DNA of 64,000 nucleotides, taken from NCBI RefSeq assembly GCF_019457475.1, contig NZ_CP080413.1:2356001-2420000 (forward strand), read 5' to 3'. Positions 45,489 through 55,015 of this stretch are shown here, piece after piece (position 1 is the first letter of the stretch; each line of letters starts with the position of its first letter). The notes below the pieces were generated by a model. It was not told the DNA's origin and searched no databases. It saw nothing but the letters and a program-made list of their open reading frames with translations. The stretch is from Shewanella acanthi (GTDB lineage: Bacteria; Pseudomonadota; Gammaproteobacteria; Enterobacterales; Shewanellaceae). The position numbers and the translations under genes are program-made.

Positions 45489-46367
45489 TTAAGAGAAAAG
45501 TCCAGACGACAGATAACGGTCGCCCCTGTCACACACGATTGCCACTACCACAGAGTTAGGGTTCGTTCGCGCCACTTCTACCGCAGCAAATACGGCGCCG
45601 CCGGAACTTACGCCCGCACAAATGCCTTCCTCACGAGCTAAAGTGCGCGCCATCTGCTTGGCATCCTGCTCCTCAATATCCATCACCACATCGACTCGGC
45701 TGGCATCGAAAATGCCCGGTAAATATTCTACTGGCCAGCGGCGAATGCCTGGGATAGAACTGCCATCGGCGGGCTGTAACCCCACGATAGTGATAGCAGG
45801 ATTTTGGCCTTTCAGGTATTTCGACACCCCCATAATGGTGCCCGTGGTGCCCATACTGGAGACAAAGTGGGTCATCTTACCAAGGCTTTGCTGCCACAAC
45901 TCAGGCCCTGTTGTTAAAAAGTGAGCATTGGCGTTATCATGATTATTGAATTGATCCAGCACTTTGCCTTGGCCATCGGCCTGCATTGCTAGGGCTAAAT
46001 CCCGCGCCACTTCCATATTATCCACCAGCAATAACTCGGAGCCGTAGGCCTGCATCGCATCCTTACGCTCTTGGGTCGAGTTCGACGGCATGATCAGGAT
46101 CATCTTGTAACCCTTGATCGCCGCCGCCATCGCCAGTGCAATACCCGTATTGCCACTCGTCGCTTCGATTAGGGTGTCACCTGGGCTGATTTCACCGCGA
46201 AGCTCGGCCTGATTAATCATATTTAGCGCAGCACGGTCTTTCACCGAACCCGCAGGATTATTCCCCTCGAGCTTTAAAAGTACGGTAGAGCTACCGCAAT
46301 CGATTCGCTGTAAACGCACTAATGGCGTTTGGCCAATACAGGCTTCAATGGTTGGAAAGTCAGACAC
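45489..46367 (-). CDS. cysM: Cysteine synthase B
   Basis: 292 residues, fold-type II PLP enzyme. The Schiff-base Lys is in 'NPAGSVKDRAA', the substrate loop is 'EATSGNTGIALA' and the phosphate loop is 'GTTGTIMG'. The motif 'RRWPVEYLPGIFD' is characteristic of CysM rather than CysK. It makes cysteine from O-acetylserine and sulfide, and S-sulfocysteine from thiosulfate. It is divergent from cysPTWA, so thiosulfate uptake and use lie side by side; shared CysB control is likely but not shown. Confidence 0.95.
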   Translation of the reverse strand: MSDFPTIEACIGQTPLVRLQRIDCGSSTVLLKLEGNNPAGSVKDRAALNMINQAELRGEISPGDTLIEATSGNTGIALAMAAAIKGYKMILIMPSNSTQERKDAMQAYGSELLLVDNMEVARDLALAMQADGQGKVLDQFNNHDNANAHFLTTGPELWQQSLGKMTHFVSSMGTTGTIMGVSKYLKGQNPAITIVGLQPADGSSIPGIRRWPVEYLPGIFDASRVDVVMDIEEQDAKQMARTLAREEGICAGVSSGGAVFAAVEVARTNPNSVVVAIVCDRGDRYLSSGLFS

Positions 46368-46601
46368 TCGGTTTTTCCTTTACTTGATAACGACCCAATA
46401 ATACTTAACAACAACAGTTAAGCACTAGACTATTCTAAGGGGGATAGCTAAGGCTTACACGGGGATTATGATCTTCAGCATACAATTAATCGCTCATAGT
46501 TATTCAAAAAAGTTCTATTTAACTGTCTTTTTATAAATAAATTCTTCTATTAATCTATTTGCTATAACAACTAACGCAGTTGCCAGACTAAGGAATGTAC
46601 T

Positions 46602-47609
46602 ATGCCAGTAAAATTGACCAAAGCCCTGCTGGGAACCCTCTTTCTGGGAACCACGCTCAATGTTGCCGCAGCGGATCAAACCCTGTTGAACTCTTCATAC
46701 GATATCGCAAGGGAACTGTTCAACGCCTATAACCCTGTTTTTGCTAAACACTGGCAGGAACAAACTGGCAAAACCGTTGAAATTAAACAATCCCATGCGG
46801 GGTCATCGGCTCAAGCACGTTCTATTCTGCAGGGGTTACCTGCCGATGTGGTGACCTTTAACCAAGTGACCGACGTACAAATTCTGCATGACCGCGGTAA
46901 GTTGATCCCCGAGAACTGGCAACAACTGCTGCCCAATGCCAGCTCGCCATACTACTCAACCATCGCGTTTTTAGTGCGTAAGGGTAACCCTAAGCAAGTG
47001 AGCGATTGGGGCGATTTGGTTAAAGATGATGTTAAATTGGTGTTCCCAAATCCAAAAACCTCAGGCAACGCCCGTTATACCTACTTAGCCGCCTTAGGTT
47101 ATGCCCAGAAAAATTTTGGCAAGGATAATCAGGCATCTCTTGATCAATTCCTCAAAACATTCCTTGGTAATGTGGCAGTATTCGATACCGGTGGTCGTGG
47201 TGCAACGACTTCATTCGTAGAACGTGGCATTGGTGACGTATTGATCACCTTCGAATCAGAAGTGAACAATATTCGCCAACAATACGGTGCCGATGACTAT
47301 CAAGTTGTAGTACCTAAAACCTCTATCCTTGCCGAGTTTCCTGTGGCCGTGGTGGAGAAAAACGCCAAGCGAAATGGCACCGAAGCACTGGCAAAAGAGT
47401 ACTTAAACTACCTTTACAGTGAGGAGTCCCAACGTCTGTTAGCCGGTTTCAACTACCGCGTGCACAACGAAAAAGTGGTAGCTGAATTTGCTAAGCAGTT
47501 CCCAGCGGTTGATTTGCTGACCGTTGAGCAAATTATTGGTGGCTGGGATAATGCGATGAAATCCGAGTTCGCCAACGGCGCCAAACTGGACCAACTATTA
47601 AAGCGCTAA
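46602..47609 (+). CDS. cysP: Sulfate/thiosulfate-binding protein CysP
   Basis: 335 residues with a signal peptide (cut near 'VAAA'). Periplasmic anion-binding protein: '[13 protein letters not shown]', '[10 protein letters not shown]', '[15 protein letters not shown]' and '[17 protein letters not shown]' match CysP more closely than Sbp. It hands sulfate or thiosulfate to CysTWA. It is the first gene of cysPTWA, separated from cysT by a hairpin without a T-run that could favour expression of this binding protein. Confidence 0.95.
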   Translation: MPVKLTKALLGTLFLGTTLNVAAADQTLLNSSYDIARELFNAYNPVFAKHWQEQTGKTVEIKQSHAGSSAQARSILQGLPADVVTFNQVTDVQILHDRGKLIPENWQQLLPNASSPYYSTIAFLVRKGNPKQVSDWGDLVKDDVKLVFPNPKTSGNARYTYLAALGYAQKNFGKDNQASLDQFLKTFLGNVAVFDTGGRGATTSFVERGIGDVLITFESEVNNIRQQYGADDYQVVVPKTSILAEFPVAVVEKNAKRNGTEALAKEYLNYLYSEESQRLLAGFNYRVHNEKVVAEFAKQFPAVDLLTVEQIIGGWDNAMKSEFANGAKLDQLLKR

Positions 47610-47636
47610 TCCCAATGGTGGTTCAGGCTTAAAATC

Positions 47637-47660
47637 AAACCCGGGCACCGTCCCGGGTTT
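47637..47660 (+). promoter_or_regulatory. cysP-cysT spacer hairpin
   Basis: AAACCCGGG / CCCGGGTTT, nine perfect pairs with a 6-nt loop, 27 bases after the cysP stop. No T-run follows, so it probably blocks 3' decay and stabilises the cysP message. Confidence 0.65.
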
Positions 47661-47771
47661 ATGGCTAAATGGCGTTTATAAAACGCTGGCCAAGGTGCAA
47701 TTGCCTAGATTGACTCAATTAGCTAACTCATTTAACTCGCTAACACGACTAACTTTATAGGTGAATATTTA

Positions 47772-48617
47772 GTGATCTTTAAGAACGGACGATTACGCCA
47801 CAAGCGGGTGCTGCCGGGGTTTACCATCAGTCTTGGGATTTCCCTGCTGTTCGTCAGCCTTATCCTGCTGCTCCCCACAACCGGACTGATTATGCAGACC
47901 AGTTCCATGAGCTGGTCCGAATATTGGGGCGTTATCAGCGATCCCCGTGTGGTAGCAAGTTATAAAGTCACCATTTTGTCTGCACTTGCCGCATCGATTT
48001 TTAACGGCCTATTTGGTTTACTCCTCGCCTGGGTGTTAGTGCGTTACGAGTTTCCTGGGAAACGCCTCCTCGATGCGTTGGTCGATTTACCCTTCGCCCT
48101 ACCGACGGCGGTAGCCGGGATTACCCTTGCCACCCTCTATGCCGAAAATGGCCAAATCGGCAGTGTACTCGCCGAGCTGGGCATTAAGGTCGCCTATACG
48201 CCGCTGGGTATTGTAGTGGCGATGATTTTTACCAGTATCCCCTTTGTGGTGCGCACAGTGCAGCCCGTGCTTGAAGAGCTCTCCAACGATGAAGAAGAAG
48301 CGGGCATGACACTTGGCGCGACCGACAGCACCGTCTTTTGGAAGGTCATTTTACCTTCGCTTTGGCCTGCGCTAATGGTTGGTATCGCACTGTCCTTTAC
48401 CCGCAGCCTAGGTGAATTTGGCGCGGTAATTTTTATTGCCGGCAATATGCCCTATATCAGCGAAATCACCTCATTGATGATTTTCGTTAAATTACAAGAA
48501 TTTGATTTTGCTGGCGCTAGCGCTATCGCATCAATAGTGTTAATGACATCCCTGATGTTATTGCTGCTGATCAATATCTGGCAGGCGCGCTATTTGCGCC
48601 GTATTCATGGACGTTAA
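47772..48617 (+). CDS. cysT: Sulfate/thiosulfate ABC permease CysT
   Basis: 281 residues from a GTG start with TAGGTGA upstream. Six membrane helices; the ABC permease EAA loop is 'EEAGMTLGATDSTVFWKVILPSLWPAL'. With CysW it forms the channel for sulfate/thiosulfate. Other family blocks are 'DLPFALPTAVAGITLATLY' and 'SLGEFGAVIFIAGN'. It is second in cysPTWA; cysW follows after nine bases. Confidence 0.95.
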   Translation: MIFKNGRLRHKRVLPGFTISLGISLLFVSLILLLPTTGLIMQTSSMSWSEYWGVISDPRVVASYKVTILSALAASIFNGLFGLLLAWVLVRYEFPGKRLLDALVDLPFALPTAVAGITLATLYAENGQIGSVLAELGIKVAYTPLGIVVAMIFTSIPFVVRTVQPVLEELSNDEEEAGMTLGATDSTVFWKVILPSLWPALMVGIALSFTRSLGEFGAVIFIAGNMPYISEITSLMIFVKLQEFDFAGASAIASIVLMTSLMLLLLINIWQARYLRRIHGR

Positions 48618-48626
48618 GGAGCAAGC

Positions 48627-49493
48627 ATGAGTTCATTTAAACCCTTGAGGGTTGGCGAATCGCCCCTTATCAAATGGAGCCTGATTAGCCTAGCGCTATT
48701 CCTCGCGGTGCTGATGCTACTAGTGCCACTGCTCAGTATTTTCCAGCAGGCCTTTGCCAATGGCTGGCAGCAATACATTAGCCATTTGAGTCAAAGCGAT
48801 TCACTGCATGCCATTGGTTTAACCTTGATTGTTGCCGCTCTGACGGTGCCGATTAACTTAGTCTTTGGTGTAATGCTCGCTTGGAGCGTTACCCGCTTCG
48901 AGTTCCCTGGTCGTAAGTTACTCATTACCCTAATTGATATCCCGTTTGCGGTATCGCCGGTTGTTGCCGGTTTATTGTATCTGCTGCTCTATGGTCAAAG
49001 TGGTTGGCTGGGGTCATGGCTGTTTGAGCACGATTTACAAATCATGTTTGCTTGGCCCGGCATTTTGCTGGTGACAATCTTTGTGACCTGCCCCTTTGTC
49101 GCCCGTGAGCTTATTCCCCTCATGCAACAGCAAGGGCCATCGGAGGAGGAAGCAGCCGTTATCCTCGGCGCTTCTTGGTGGCAACTGTTTCGACGCGTCA
49201 CGCTGCCCAATATCAAATGGGCGCTGATTTACGGTGTTATCCTCACCAACGCCCGCGCGATTGGTGAGTTTGGTGCGGTAGCCGTTGTATCTGGAAATAT
49301 ACGCGGTGAAACCAACACCTTACCCTTGCATGTGCAATTACTTTACGAGGATTATCAGGCCGAAGCCGCCTTTGCCAGTGCGTCATTATTAGCCCTGATT
49401 GCACTGTGCACCTTAGTGCTTAAAGCCGTAGTTGAATGGCGTCAAGAACGCAGTTTATCCGCCAATGATAATAAAGAGCAGAGTCCAGTATGA
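48627..49493 (+). CDS. cysW: Sulfate/thiosulfate ABC permease CysW
   Basis: 288 residues, six membrane helices. EAA loop '[28 protein letters not shown]'; also '[20 protein letters not shown]' and '[17 protein letters not shown]', the last typical of CysW. It pairs with CysT. AAGGAGCA precedes the ATG. Its stop overlaps the cysA start (ATGA), so the two are translationally coupled. Confidence 0.95.
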   Translation: MSSFKPLRVGESPLIKWSLISLALFLAVLMLLVPLLSIFQQAFANGWQQYISHLSQSDSLHAIGLTLIVAALTVPINLVFGVMLAWSVTRFEFPGRKLLITLIDIPFAVSPVVAGLLYLLLYGQSGWLGSWLFEHDLQIMFAWPGILLVTIFVTCPFVARELIPLMQQQGPSEEEAAVILGASWWQLFRRVTLPNIKWALIYGVILTNARAIGEFGAVAVVSGNIRGETNTLPLHVQLLYEDYQAEAAFASASLLALIALCTLVLKAVVEWRQERSLSANDNKEQSPV

Positions 49494-50632
49494 GCATTCG
49501 TCTTAGTAATATTTCCAAAACATTTGGACAGTTTCAGGCGCTATCCCCCCTCAGTCTTGATATCCAAGAAGGGGAAATGATCGGTCTGCTCGGCCCTTCG
49601 GGTTCGGGGAAAACCACCCTGCTTAGGATCATCGCAGGCCTTGAGGGCGCCGACAGTGGCCAGATCCATTTTGGCAATCGCGACGTGACCCAAATCCATG
49701 TGCGCGACCGCCGCGTAGGCTTTGTGTTCCAAAATTACGCCCTGTTCCGCCATATGACGGTGGCCGATAACGTGGCCTTTGGCCTCGAAGTCATGCCGAA
49801 AAAACAGCGCCCCTCAGCGGCTGAAATTCAAAAGCGCGTCGCCCATTTACTCGAAATGGTGCAGCTTGGCCATTTAGCGCAGCGCTACCCAGAGCAACTT
49901 TCTGGTGGTCAAAAACAACGTATTGCCCTTGCCCGTGCATTAGCAACTCGCCCCGAAGTATTACTGCTCGATGAGCCCTTTGGTGCACTCGATGCTAAGG
50001 TACGTAAGGAGCTTCGCCGCTGGTTACGCGCCCTGCACGATGAGCTTAAATTTACCAGCGTGTTTGTTACCCACGATCAGGATGAAGCCTTAGAGCTCTC
50101 CGATCGCGTAGTCGTCATGAGCAATGGTCATATCGAGCAAATCAACACCCCAGTTGAGCTGTATGCCCAACCCAATAGCCGTTTCGTATTCGACTTTTTA
50201 GGTAACGTTAACGTGTTTGAAGCCGATTGGCAGAACAATCGCTGGCGCAATGGCGAGGCATTTTTAGTGCCGCCGGATGAGGCTGAATTCAAGCAAAATG
50301 GCGCTATCTATGTGCGCAGTCACGAACTCGCCTTGGCCGATAAACCGAACAGCCAGGCGCATCTGCCCTTCGAGATAGTCGCGATTAATCCGATTGGTGC
50401 CGAAGTGCGATTAGAACTCTCGCCTCGCGGTTGGCAAAGTGAGGAATTGTGGGAAGCTACTTTCACTCACCACCATCTGCAGGAGTTAGGACTGCAAAAA
50501 GGCAGTGTGGTTTACGGCACACCGCGCACGGGTTATTTCTTTAGCACCGACAAGGCCGCTAAAGGTGACGGTGCACCTGCGCGTCTCCACTGGCCATTCC
50601 TGCCACCGGGCAGCTTAGCCTTTGATATTTAA
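49490..50632 (+). CDS. cysA: Sulfate/thiosulfate ABC transporter ATPase CysA
   Basis: 380 residues. ABC ATPase with Walker A 'GPSGSGKTT' (residues ~34-42), Q-loop '[13 protein letters not shown]', signature '[15 protein letters not shown]', Walker B '[12 protein letters not shown]' and switch His in '[10 protein letters not shown]'. A C-terminal regulatory (TOBE-like) domain of about 130 residues follows. It powers CysTW. It is the last gene of the operon, followed by a hairpin at 50668-50694. Confidence 0.96.
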   Translation: MSIRLSNISKTFGQFQALSPLSLDIQEGEMIGLLGPSGSGKTTLLRIIAGLEGADSGQIHFGNRDVTQIHVRDRRVGFVFQNYALFRHMTVADNVAFGLEVMPKKQRPSAAEIQKRVAHLLEMVQLGHLAQRYPEQLSGGQKQRIALARALATRPEVLLLDEPFGALDAKVRKELRRWLRALHDELKFTSVFVTHDQDEALELSDRVVVMSNGHIEQINTPVELYAQPNSRFVFDFLGNVNVFEADWQNNRWRNGEAFLVPPDEAEFKQNGAIYVRSHELALADKPNSQAHLPFEIVAINPIGAEVRLELSPRGWQSEELWEATFTHHHLQELGLQKGSVVYGTPRTGYFFSTDKAAKGDGAPARLHWPFLPPGSLAFDI

Positions 50633-50667
50633 TGAGTGAGGTTGATCATTTAGCACTGAGTTGATAC

Positions 50668-50694
50668 AGAGCCAATCACTCGATGATTGGCTCT
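50668..50694 (+). terminator. Hairpin after cysA
   Basis: AGAGCCAATCA / TGATTGGCTCT, 11 perfect pairs with a 5-nt loop, 35 bases after the stop. The tail is only GCTTCG, so termination may be incomplete. Confidence 0.5.
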
Positions 50695-50886
50695 GCTTCG
50701 ATTTCAGGCAGTAGATTTGCTGAAAATTGACCCATTGGCGAAATGAGTAATTTTCTTTACACTAACGCCCTCTACGAAGGCGCAATACGTTTTGCCTTAG
50801 CAAGGCGTGTAACATTGCAAAGTACTTAAATTCGCGAATCGTTTGATAAAACTCATCTAAATCCGTCATTAATATAGAAGTAAACC

Positions 50887-51510
50887 ATGCCAGATTTTGC
50901 CTTACTCGCCGTGTTTATCCCGACTTTTTTCTTTGTTTCCATCACCCCTGGCATGTGTATGACACTCGCCATGACCCTTGGCATGAGCATTGGTGTGCGC
51001 CGCACGCTGTGGATGATGATTGGCGAGCTTGCTGGGGTGGCGCTAGTGGCCACCTTAGCCGTCATGGGTGTTGCTAGCATCATGCTTAATTACCCAGAAA
51101 TCTTTCAAATTTTTAAATGGGTGGGTGGCATTTATTTAGCCTATGTGGGCGTGCAAATGTGGCGTGCCCGCGGTAAAATGGCCGTAGTATCAAGTGATGA
51201 CAACACACCACGCGCCAGTAACTTTGCGCTGATGTCACAGGGTTTTATTACCGCGATTGCCAATCCTAAGGGCTGGGCCTTTATGGTGTCTCTGCTGCCG
51301 CCCTTTATCAATACCGACAGAGCCGTTGCACCGCAATTACTGGCGCTGCTGAGTATTATTATGGTGACCGAATTTAGCTCTATGCTTGCCTACGCCAGTG
51401 GTGGCAAGAGCCTAAGATTGTTCTTAAGTCGCGGCAATAATATCCGCTGGATGAACCGCATTGCCGGCAGTCTGATGATTGCCGTCGGCATTTGGTTGGC
51501 GGTGAGCTAA
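50887..51510 (+). CDS. LysE/RhtB-family amino-acid exporter
   Basis: 207 residues with about six membrane helices. The first helix pair 'FVSITPGMCMTLAMTLGMSIGVRR' is the LysE/RhtB signature (usually SPGP, here TPGM), and 'SQGFITAIANPKGWAFMVSLLPPFI' is also typical. It likely exports an amino acid or derivative; the substrate is unknown. Close to the cys operon, export of cysteine-pathway compounds is possible but only a guess. Confidence 0.88.
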   Translation: MPDFALLAVFIPTFFFVSITPGMCMTLAMTLGMSIGVRRTLWMMIGELAGVALVATLAVMGVASIMLNYPEIFQIFKWVGGIYLAYVGVQMWRARGKMAVVSSDDNTPRASNFALMSQGFITAIANPKGWAFMVSLLPPFINTDRAVAPQLLALLSIIMVTEFSSMLAYASGGKSLRLFLSRGNNIRWMNRIAGSLMIAVGIWLAVS

Positions 51511-51576
51511 GGTTCAATAGATAAATCGACTCACCTATAATTTGAGTCCATGAACAAATTGAGCCATCACATTAAT

Positions 51577-51613
51577 TAAGCCCGCTATCTGAAACAGAGG
51601 TGGGCTTTTTTAT
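51577..51613 (+). terminator. Terminator after LysE-type gene
   Basis: AAGCCCGC...GTGGGCTT hairpin followed by TTTTTATT, immediately before the convergent gene's stop. Confidence 0.75.
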
Positions 51614-51618
51614 TAGTG

Positions 51619-52977
51619 TTAACAGCTGACTTTATAGGGAAGCGCACCTCGCATCTCTTCCATATACACCCGCATCTGCTCGGCTTCATCAAGGGTGAAA
51701 TCGGCAATCGCGTCCTTAAAGCCTAAGTGGGCAATATTGTGGTAGGAATACATAGGCACAGGTTCAAAACCGCGTAACACCTTATGCTCCCCCTGCGCGC
51801 CCGCATCGAACAGCTCAATCCCATGCTCGATACAATATTGAATACCTTGATAATAACAGGCCTCAAAATGTAGTCCTTCAAGCTCGACCGTAGTGCCCCA
51901 ATAGCGACCATAAAGGCAGCTTTGCCCCGCATCATTTCGACCAATAAAGTACAGCGCACCGGCAATCATCTCCCCTTTTGTATTCTTTACAACCAAGAGC
52001 ACAATTTGTTTAGGCATTGCTGCGAGTAACTGCTCGAAAAAACGTGGGGTTAAATAACCTCGATGTCCAGAGCGTTTAAGGTAAGTCAACTGATAACAGA
52101 GCATAAAACGTTGCCACTGCTCAGGCTGAATGTGCTCACCTTTGACAAAGCTAAATTCAAGGCCACTGGATTGCAGCATCGAGCGCTCCTTATGGATATT
52201 TTTACGTTTACGGGAGGTAAGCGCTGCTAAAAAATCCTCAAAACCTTGATAGCCCCTGTTGTGCCAATGGAACTGAGTGCCCAGACGCCTTAGCACGCTG
52301 TGGCCCGAGTGTTCAAAAATCCCTTGCTGGTTTGGGCTAACGAATAGACTGTGCCAGGATGAAATGCCCTTTTGATTCTTCCTTTGCACTATGTGCTCCA
52401 CTTGCTCACCCGGCTCTCTGGATTCTGCTTGAGTAAATTGACTATCAAGCACTTGCAGCAACAGCTTCACCATTTCGCGCTGCTCGCCTTCAGATAAACT
52501 TGCCGCAAAGCCAATACGTTTGCCCTGCACTGGCGTAAAAGGAATCGCATTAAGCCATTTAGGATAATATTCAATGCCATGGCGCTCATAGGCCTGAGCC
52601 CACGCCCAATCGAACACATACTCGCCGTAGGAGTGGGACTTTTGATAAATGGGCATCACAGCTAAAAGGGGCAAGGCTGCAAACTCAGTGGCATCGAGCG
52701 GGCTCAAGGTCACTGCATTTTCTAGCAGCTTTGGCTCTTGCGACTCGAGTTCCAGACCCTTTGGCTCTTCGATGCCTAATCCTGTGAGCTCTGACGCATC
52801 AAATACGCACAAATGCCTTGGGATCCAGCCTGTTTTAGCGCAGGCCGAACCGCTGTCTTCGAGGGTATGGATGAACTCATGGCGCGTAAAAGGATTATCC
52901 TCCCCCATCAGCGCATTCCAACGGGCAGGCTTAATACTGGCAACACCAGAGGCTAAGGCAACGATTAGGGGCTTCAT
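51619..52977 (-). CDS. FemAB/GNAT-like protein (COG3146 type)
   Basis: 452 residues. The pattern 'NPFTRHEFIHTLEDSGSACAKTGW' at the start, 'FHWHNRGYQGFEDFLAALTSRKRKNIHKER', 'YGRYWGT', 'LHFEACYYQGIQYCIE' and 'FDAGAQGEHKVLRGFEP' is that of the DUF482/COG3146 family, an acyl- or aminoacyl-transferase (GNAT/FemAB) fold. The precise reaction is unknown; a role in cell-wall or peptide modification has been suggested for the family. Residues ~60-90 hold a Glu/Leu-rich insert that looks species-specific. Confidence 0.82.
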   Translation of the reverse strand: MKPLIVALASGVASIKPARWNALMGEDNPFTRHEFIHTLEDSGSACAKTGWIPRHLCVFDASELTGLGIEEPKGLELESQEPKLLENAVTLSPLDATEFAALPLLAVMPIYQKSHSYGEYVFDWAWAQAYERHGIEYYPKWLNAIPFTPVQGKRIGFAASLSEGEQREMVKLLLQVLDSQFTQAESREPGEQVEHIVQRKNQKGISSWHSLFVSPNQQGIFEHSGHSVLRRLGTQFHWHNRGYQGFEDFLAALTSRKRKNIHKERSMLQSSGLEFSFVKGEHIQPEQWQRFMLCYQLTYLKRSGHRGYLTPRFFEQLLAAMPKQIVLLVVKNTKGEMIAGALYFIGRNDAGQSCLYGRYWGTTVELEGLHFEACYYQGIQYCIEHGIELFDAGAQGEHKVLRGFEPVPMYSYHNIAHLGFKDAIADFTLDEAEQMRVYMEEMRGALPYKVSC

Positions 52978-53116
52978 CGGATAAATCCTGTCCTTTCAAG
53001 CATAAATTAGCTGCTTTCAAACAATGAATCGAGGGACCAAAGTTGCAATTAAGCCTAAATCTCGGCACATTGCATAGTCATAATGAAACAAAATGAAAAT
53101 AAATTCAGGATTGAAT

Positions 53117-54865
53117 ATGCGTTCCGCCAAGCCATTTAGACCCCTTATGCTTGCCATCGCCATGGCATTGCCATTGCTATCTTCGCCATTGTTATCCGCG
53201 CCAAGCTACGCCGATGAGCCCATTTTTAGCTATATGGCCACAGCCCAGCCGGTTTGGGCCCAGCATGGCATGGTGGCGAGTCAAGAGTCGGTCGCGAGCC
53301 ACGTGGGGGTTGAGATCCTAAAACAGGGCGGCAATGCGGTCGATGCCGCAGTCGCCGTAGCCTTTAGCCTTGCAGTGACCCTGCCCCGCGCCGGTAACAT
53401 TGGCGGCGGAGGTTTTATGCTAGTGCACCTTGCCAAGGATAATAAAACCATTGCCATCGATTACCGCGAAATGGCGCCATCCCACGCCGATAAGGACATG
53501 TTCCTCGACGAACAGGGTAATGCTGTCGATAAACTTAGCCGCGAACACGGTCTCGCCGTTGGTGTGCCCGGCACTGTAATGGGAATGAATTTAGCCCTCG
53601 AAAAATACGGTACTATGAGCCTCGCCCAAGTGATTGCCCCTGCGATTAAGCTTGCCGAGCAAGGCTTTAGTGTTACTCCAGATCTTGCGGTTTCCCTCTC
53701 GGGCCTTAAACGCCGCGTGGGGCAATGGCCAACCACAGCCGCCATTTTCTACAAGGCCGATGGCAGCGACTATCAAGTTAACGAGGTATTAAAGCAGCCG
53801 GAACTGGGCCATTCTCTGCGTTTAATTGCCGAGCATGGCGTTAAGGGATTCTACGAGGGGGAAACCGCCACTAAATTGGTGGAGGCCGTCAAGGATGCGG
53901 GCGGCATCATGACCTTAGCCGATCTTAAAAACTACAAGGCGGTCGAGCGAGAGCCCATCCACGGTACCTATCGCGGCTATGAGGTAGTCTCTATGCCGCC
54001 GCCATCTTCAGGCGGCGTGCACATCATCGAAATGCTCAATGTGTTGCAGCAGTTCCCCATCGATAAACTTGGCCAAAACACAGCGCAAACCATTCACTTA
54101 ATGGCCGAAACCATGAAACATGCCTACGCCGATCGCAGTGAATACCTAGGGGATCCCGACTTTTACAAGGTGCCGACCACAGCGTTAACCAGCACCGACT
54201 ATGCCAAAAAGATTGCTGCACAAATTGCGGTCAATAAGGCCACGCCGAGCACCGAAATCAAACCAGGCAACCTCGCGCCCTACGAGAGCGACCAAACCAC
54301 CCACTTCTCAGTTGTCGATAAGTGGGGCAATGCGGTATCCAACACTTATACCCTTAACTTCAGCTATGGCTCAGGTTTAGTCGCCAAGGGCACGGGCATT
54401 TTACTCAATAACGAAATGGATGACTTTTCCGCAAAACCTGGCACCCCCAATGGCTACGGTTTAGTGGGCGGTGATGCCAATGCCGTTGAGGGCAATAAAC
54501 GCCCATTAAGCTCAATGAGCCCAACGATTGTGATGAAGGATAACAAACCCTTCTTAGTCACAGGCAGCCCGGGTGGTTCACGGATTATCACCACGACGTT
54601 ACAAATCATTATGAATGTTATCGATCACGGGATGAATATTGCCGAGGCGTCCAATGCGGCTCGAATTCACCACCAATGGTTGCCCGATGAATTGCGGGTC
54701 GAATCTAGCCTTAACCGCGACACCATTTCCTTACTCGAAGCTAAAGGACACAAGGTGAAGGTGCAATCGGCCATGGGCAGCACTCAATCGATTATGGTGA
54801 CAGACCAGGGCATCTTTGGCGCCTCGGATCTTAGAAGCTCCGGCAGCGAAGCGGTTGGATATTAA
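53117..54865 (+). CDS. ggt: Gamma-glutamyltranspeptidase
   Basis: 582 residues with a signal peptide (cut near 'SYA'). Periplasmic Ntn-hydrolase that splits itself and cleaves gamma-glutamyl bonds, mainly of glutathione. The self-cleavage and nucleophile threonine is Thr394, the first Thr of 'QTTHFSVVD'. The small subunit 'NNEMDDFSAKPG', 'RPLSSMSPTIV' and 'GSPGGSRIITT' is complete. The frame extends to ATG 53093, but CAGGA six bases before ATG 53117 favours the latter. Neighbouring peptidases suggest a peptide/glutathione salvage region. Confidence 0.95.
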   Translation: MRSAKPFRPLMLAIAMALPLLSSPLLSAPSYADEPIFSYMATAQPVWAQHGMVASQESVASHVGVEILKQGGNAVDAAVAVAFSLAVTLPRAGNIGGGGFMLVHLAKDNKTIAIDYREMAPSHADKDMFLDEQGNAVDKLSREHGLAVGVPGTVMGMNLALEKYGTMSLAQVIAPAIKLAEQGFSVTPDLAVSLSGLKRRVGQWPTTAAIFYKADGSDYQVNEVLKQPELGHSLRLIAEHGVKGFYEGETATKLVEAVKDAGGIMTLADLKNYKAVEREPIHGTYRGYEVVSMPPPSSGGVHIIEMLNVLQQFPIDKLGQNTAQTIHLMAETMKHAYADRSEYLGDPDFYKVPTTALTSTDYAKKIAAQIAVNKATPSTEIKPGNLAPYESDQTTHFSVVDKWGNAVSNTYTLNFSYGSGLVAKGTGILLNNEMDDFSAKPGTPNGYGLVGGDANAVEGNKRPLSSMSPTIVMKDNKPFLVTGSPGGSRIITTTLQIIMNVIDHGMNIAEASNAARIHHQWLPDELRVESSLNRDTISLLEAKGHKVKVQSAMGSTQSIMVTDQGIFGASDLRSSGSEAVGY

Positions 54866-54898
54866 GTCGTTATATTCACCTTCGAACATAACCCCTTA

Positions 54899-54939
54899 AC
54901 AAAAAAGCCCTGTTTCACTCATGAAACAGGGCTTTTGTT
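54899..54939. terminator. Bidirectional terminator after ggt
   Basis: AAAAGCCCTGTTTCA / TGAAACAGGGCTTTT stem with A- and T-runs; it serves ggt and the convergent dipeptidase. Confidence 0.9.
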
Positions 54940-55015
54940 TAGCACTTTTGCCTTGGCACTTTACCTGTTGCAGTAAAAGCGACTTGAGATGAACTCAAGT
55001 TGAAGAATGTAAAAC

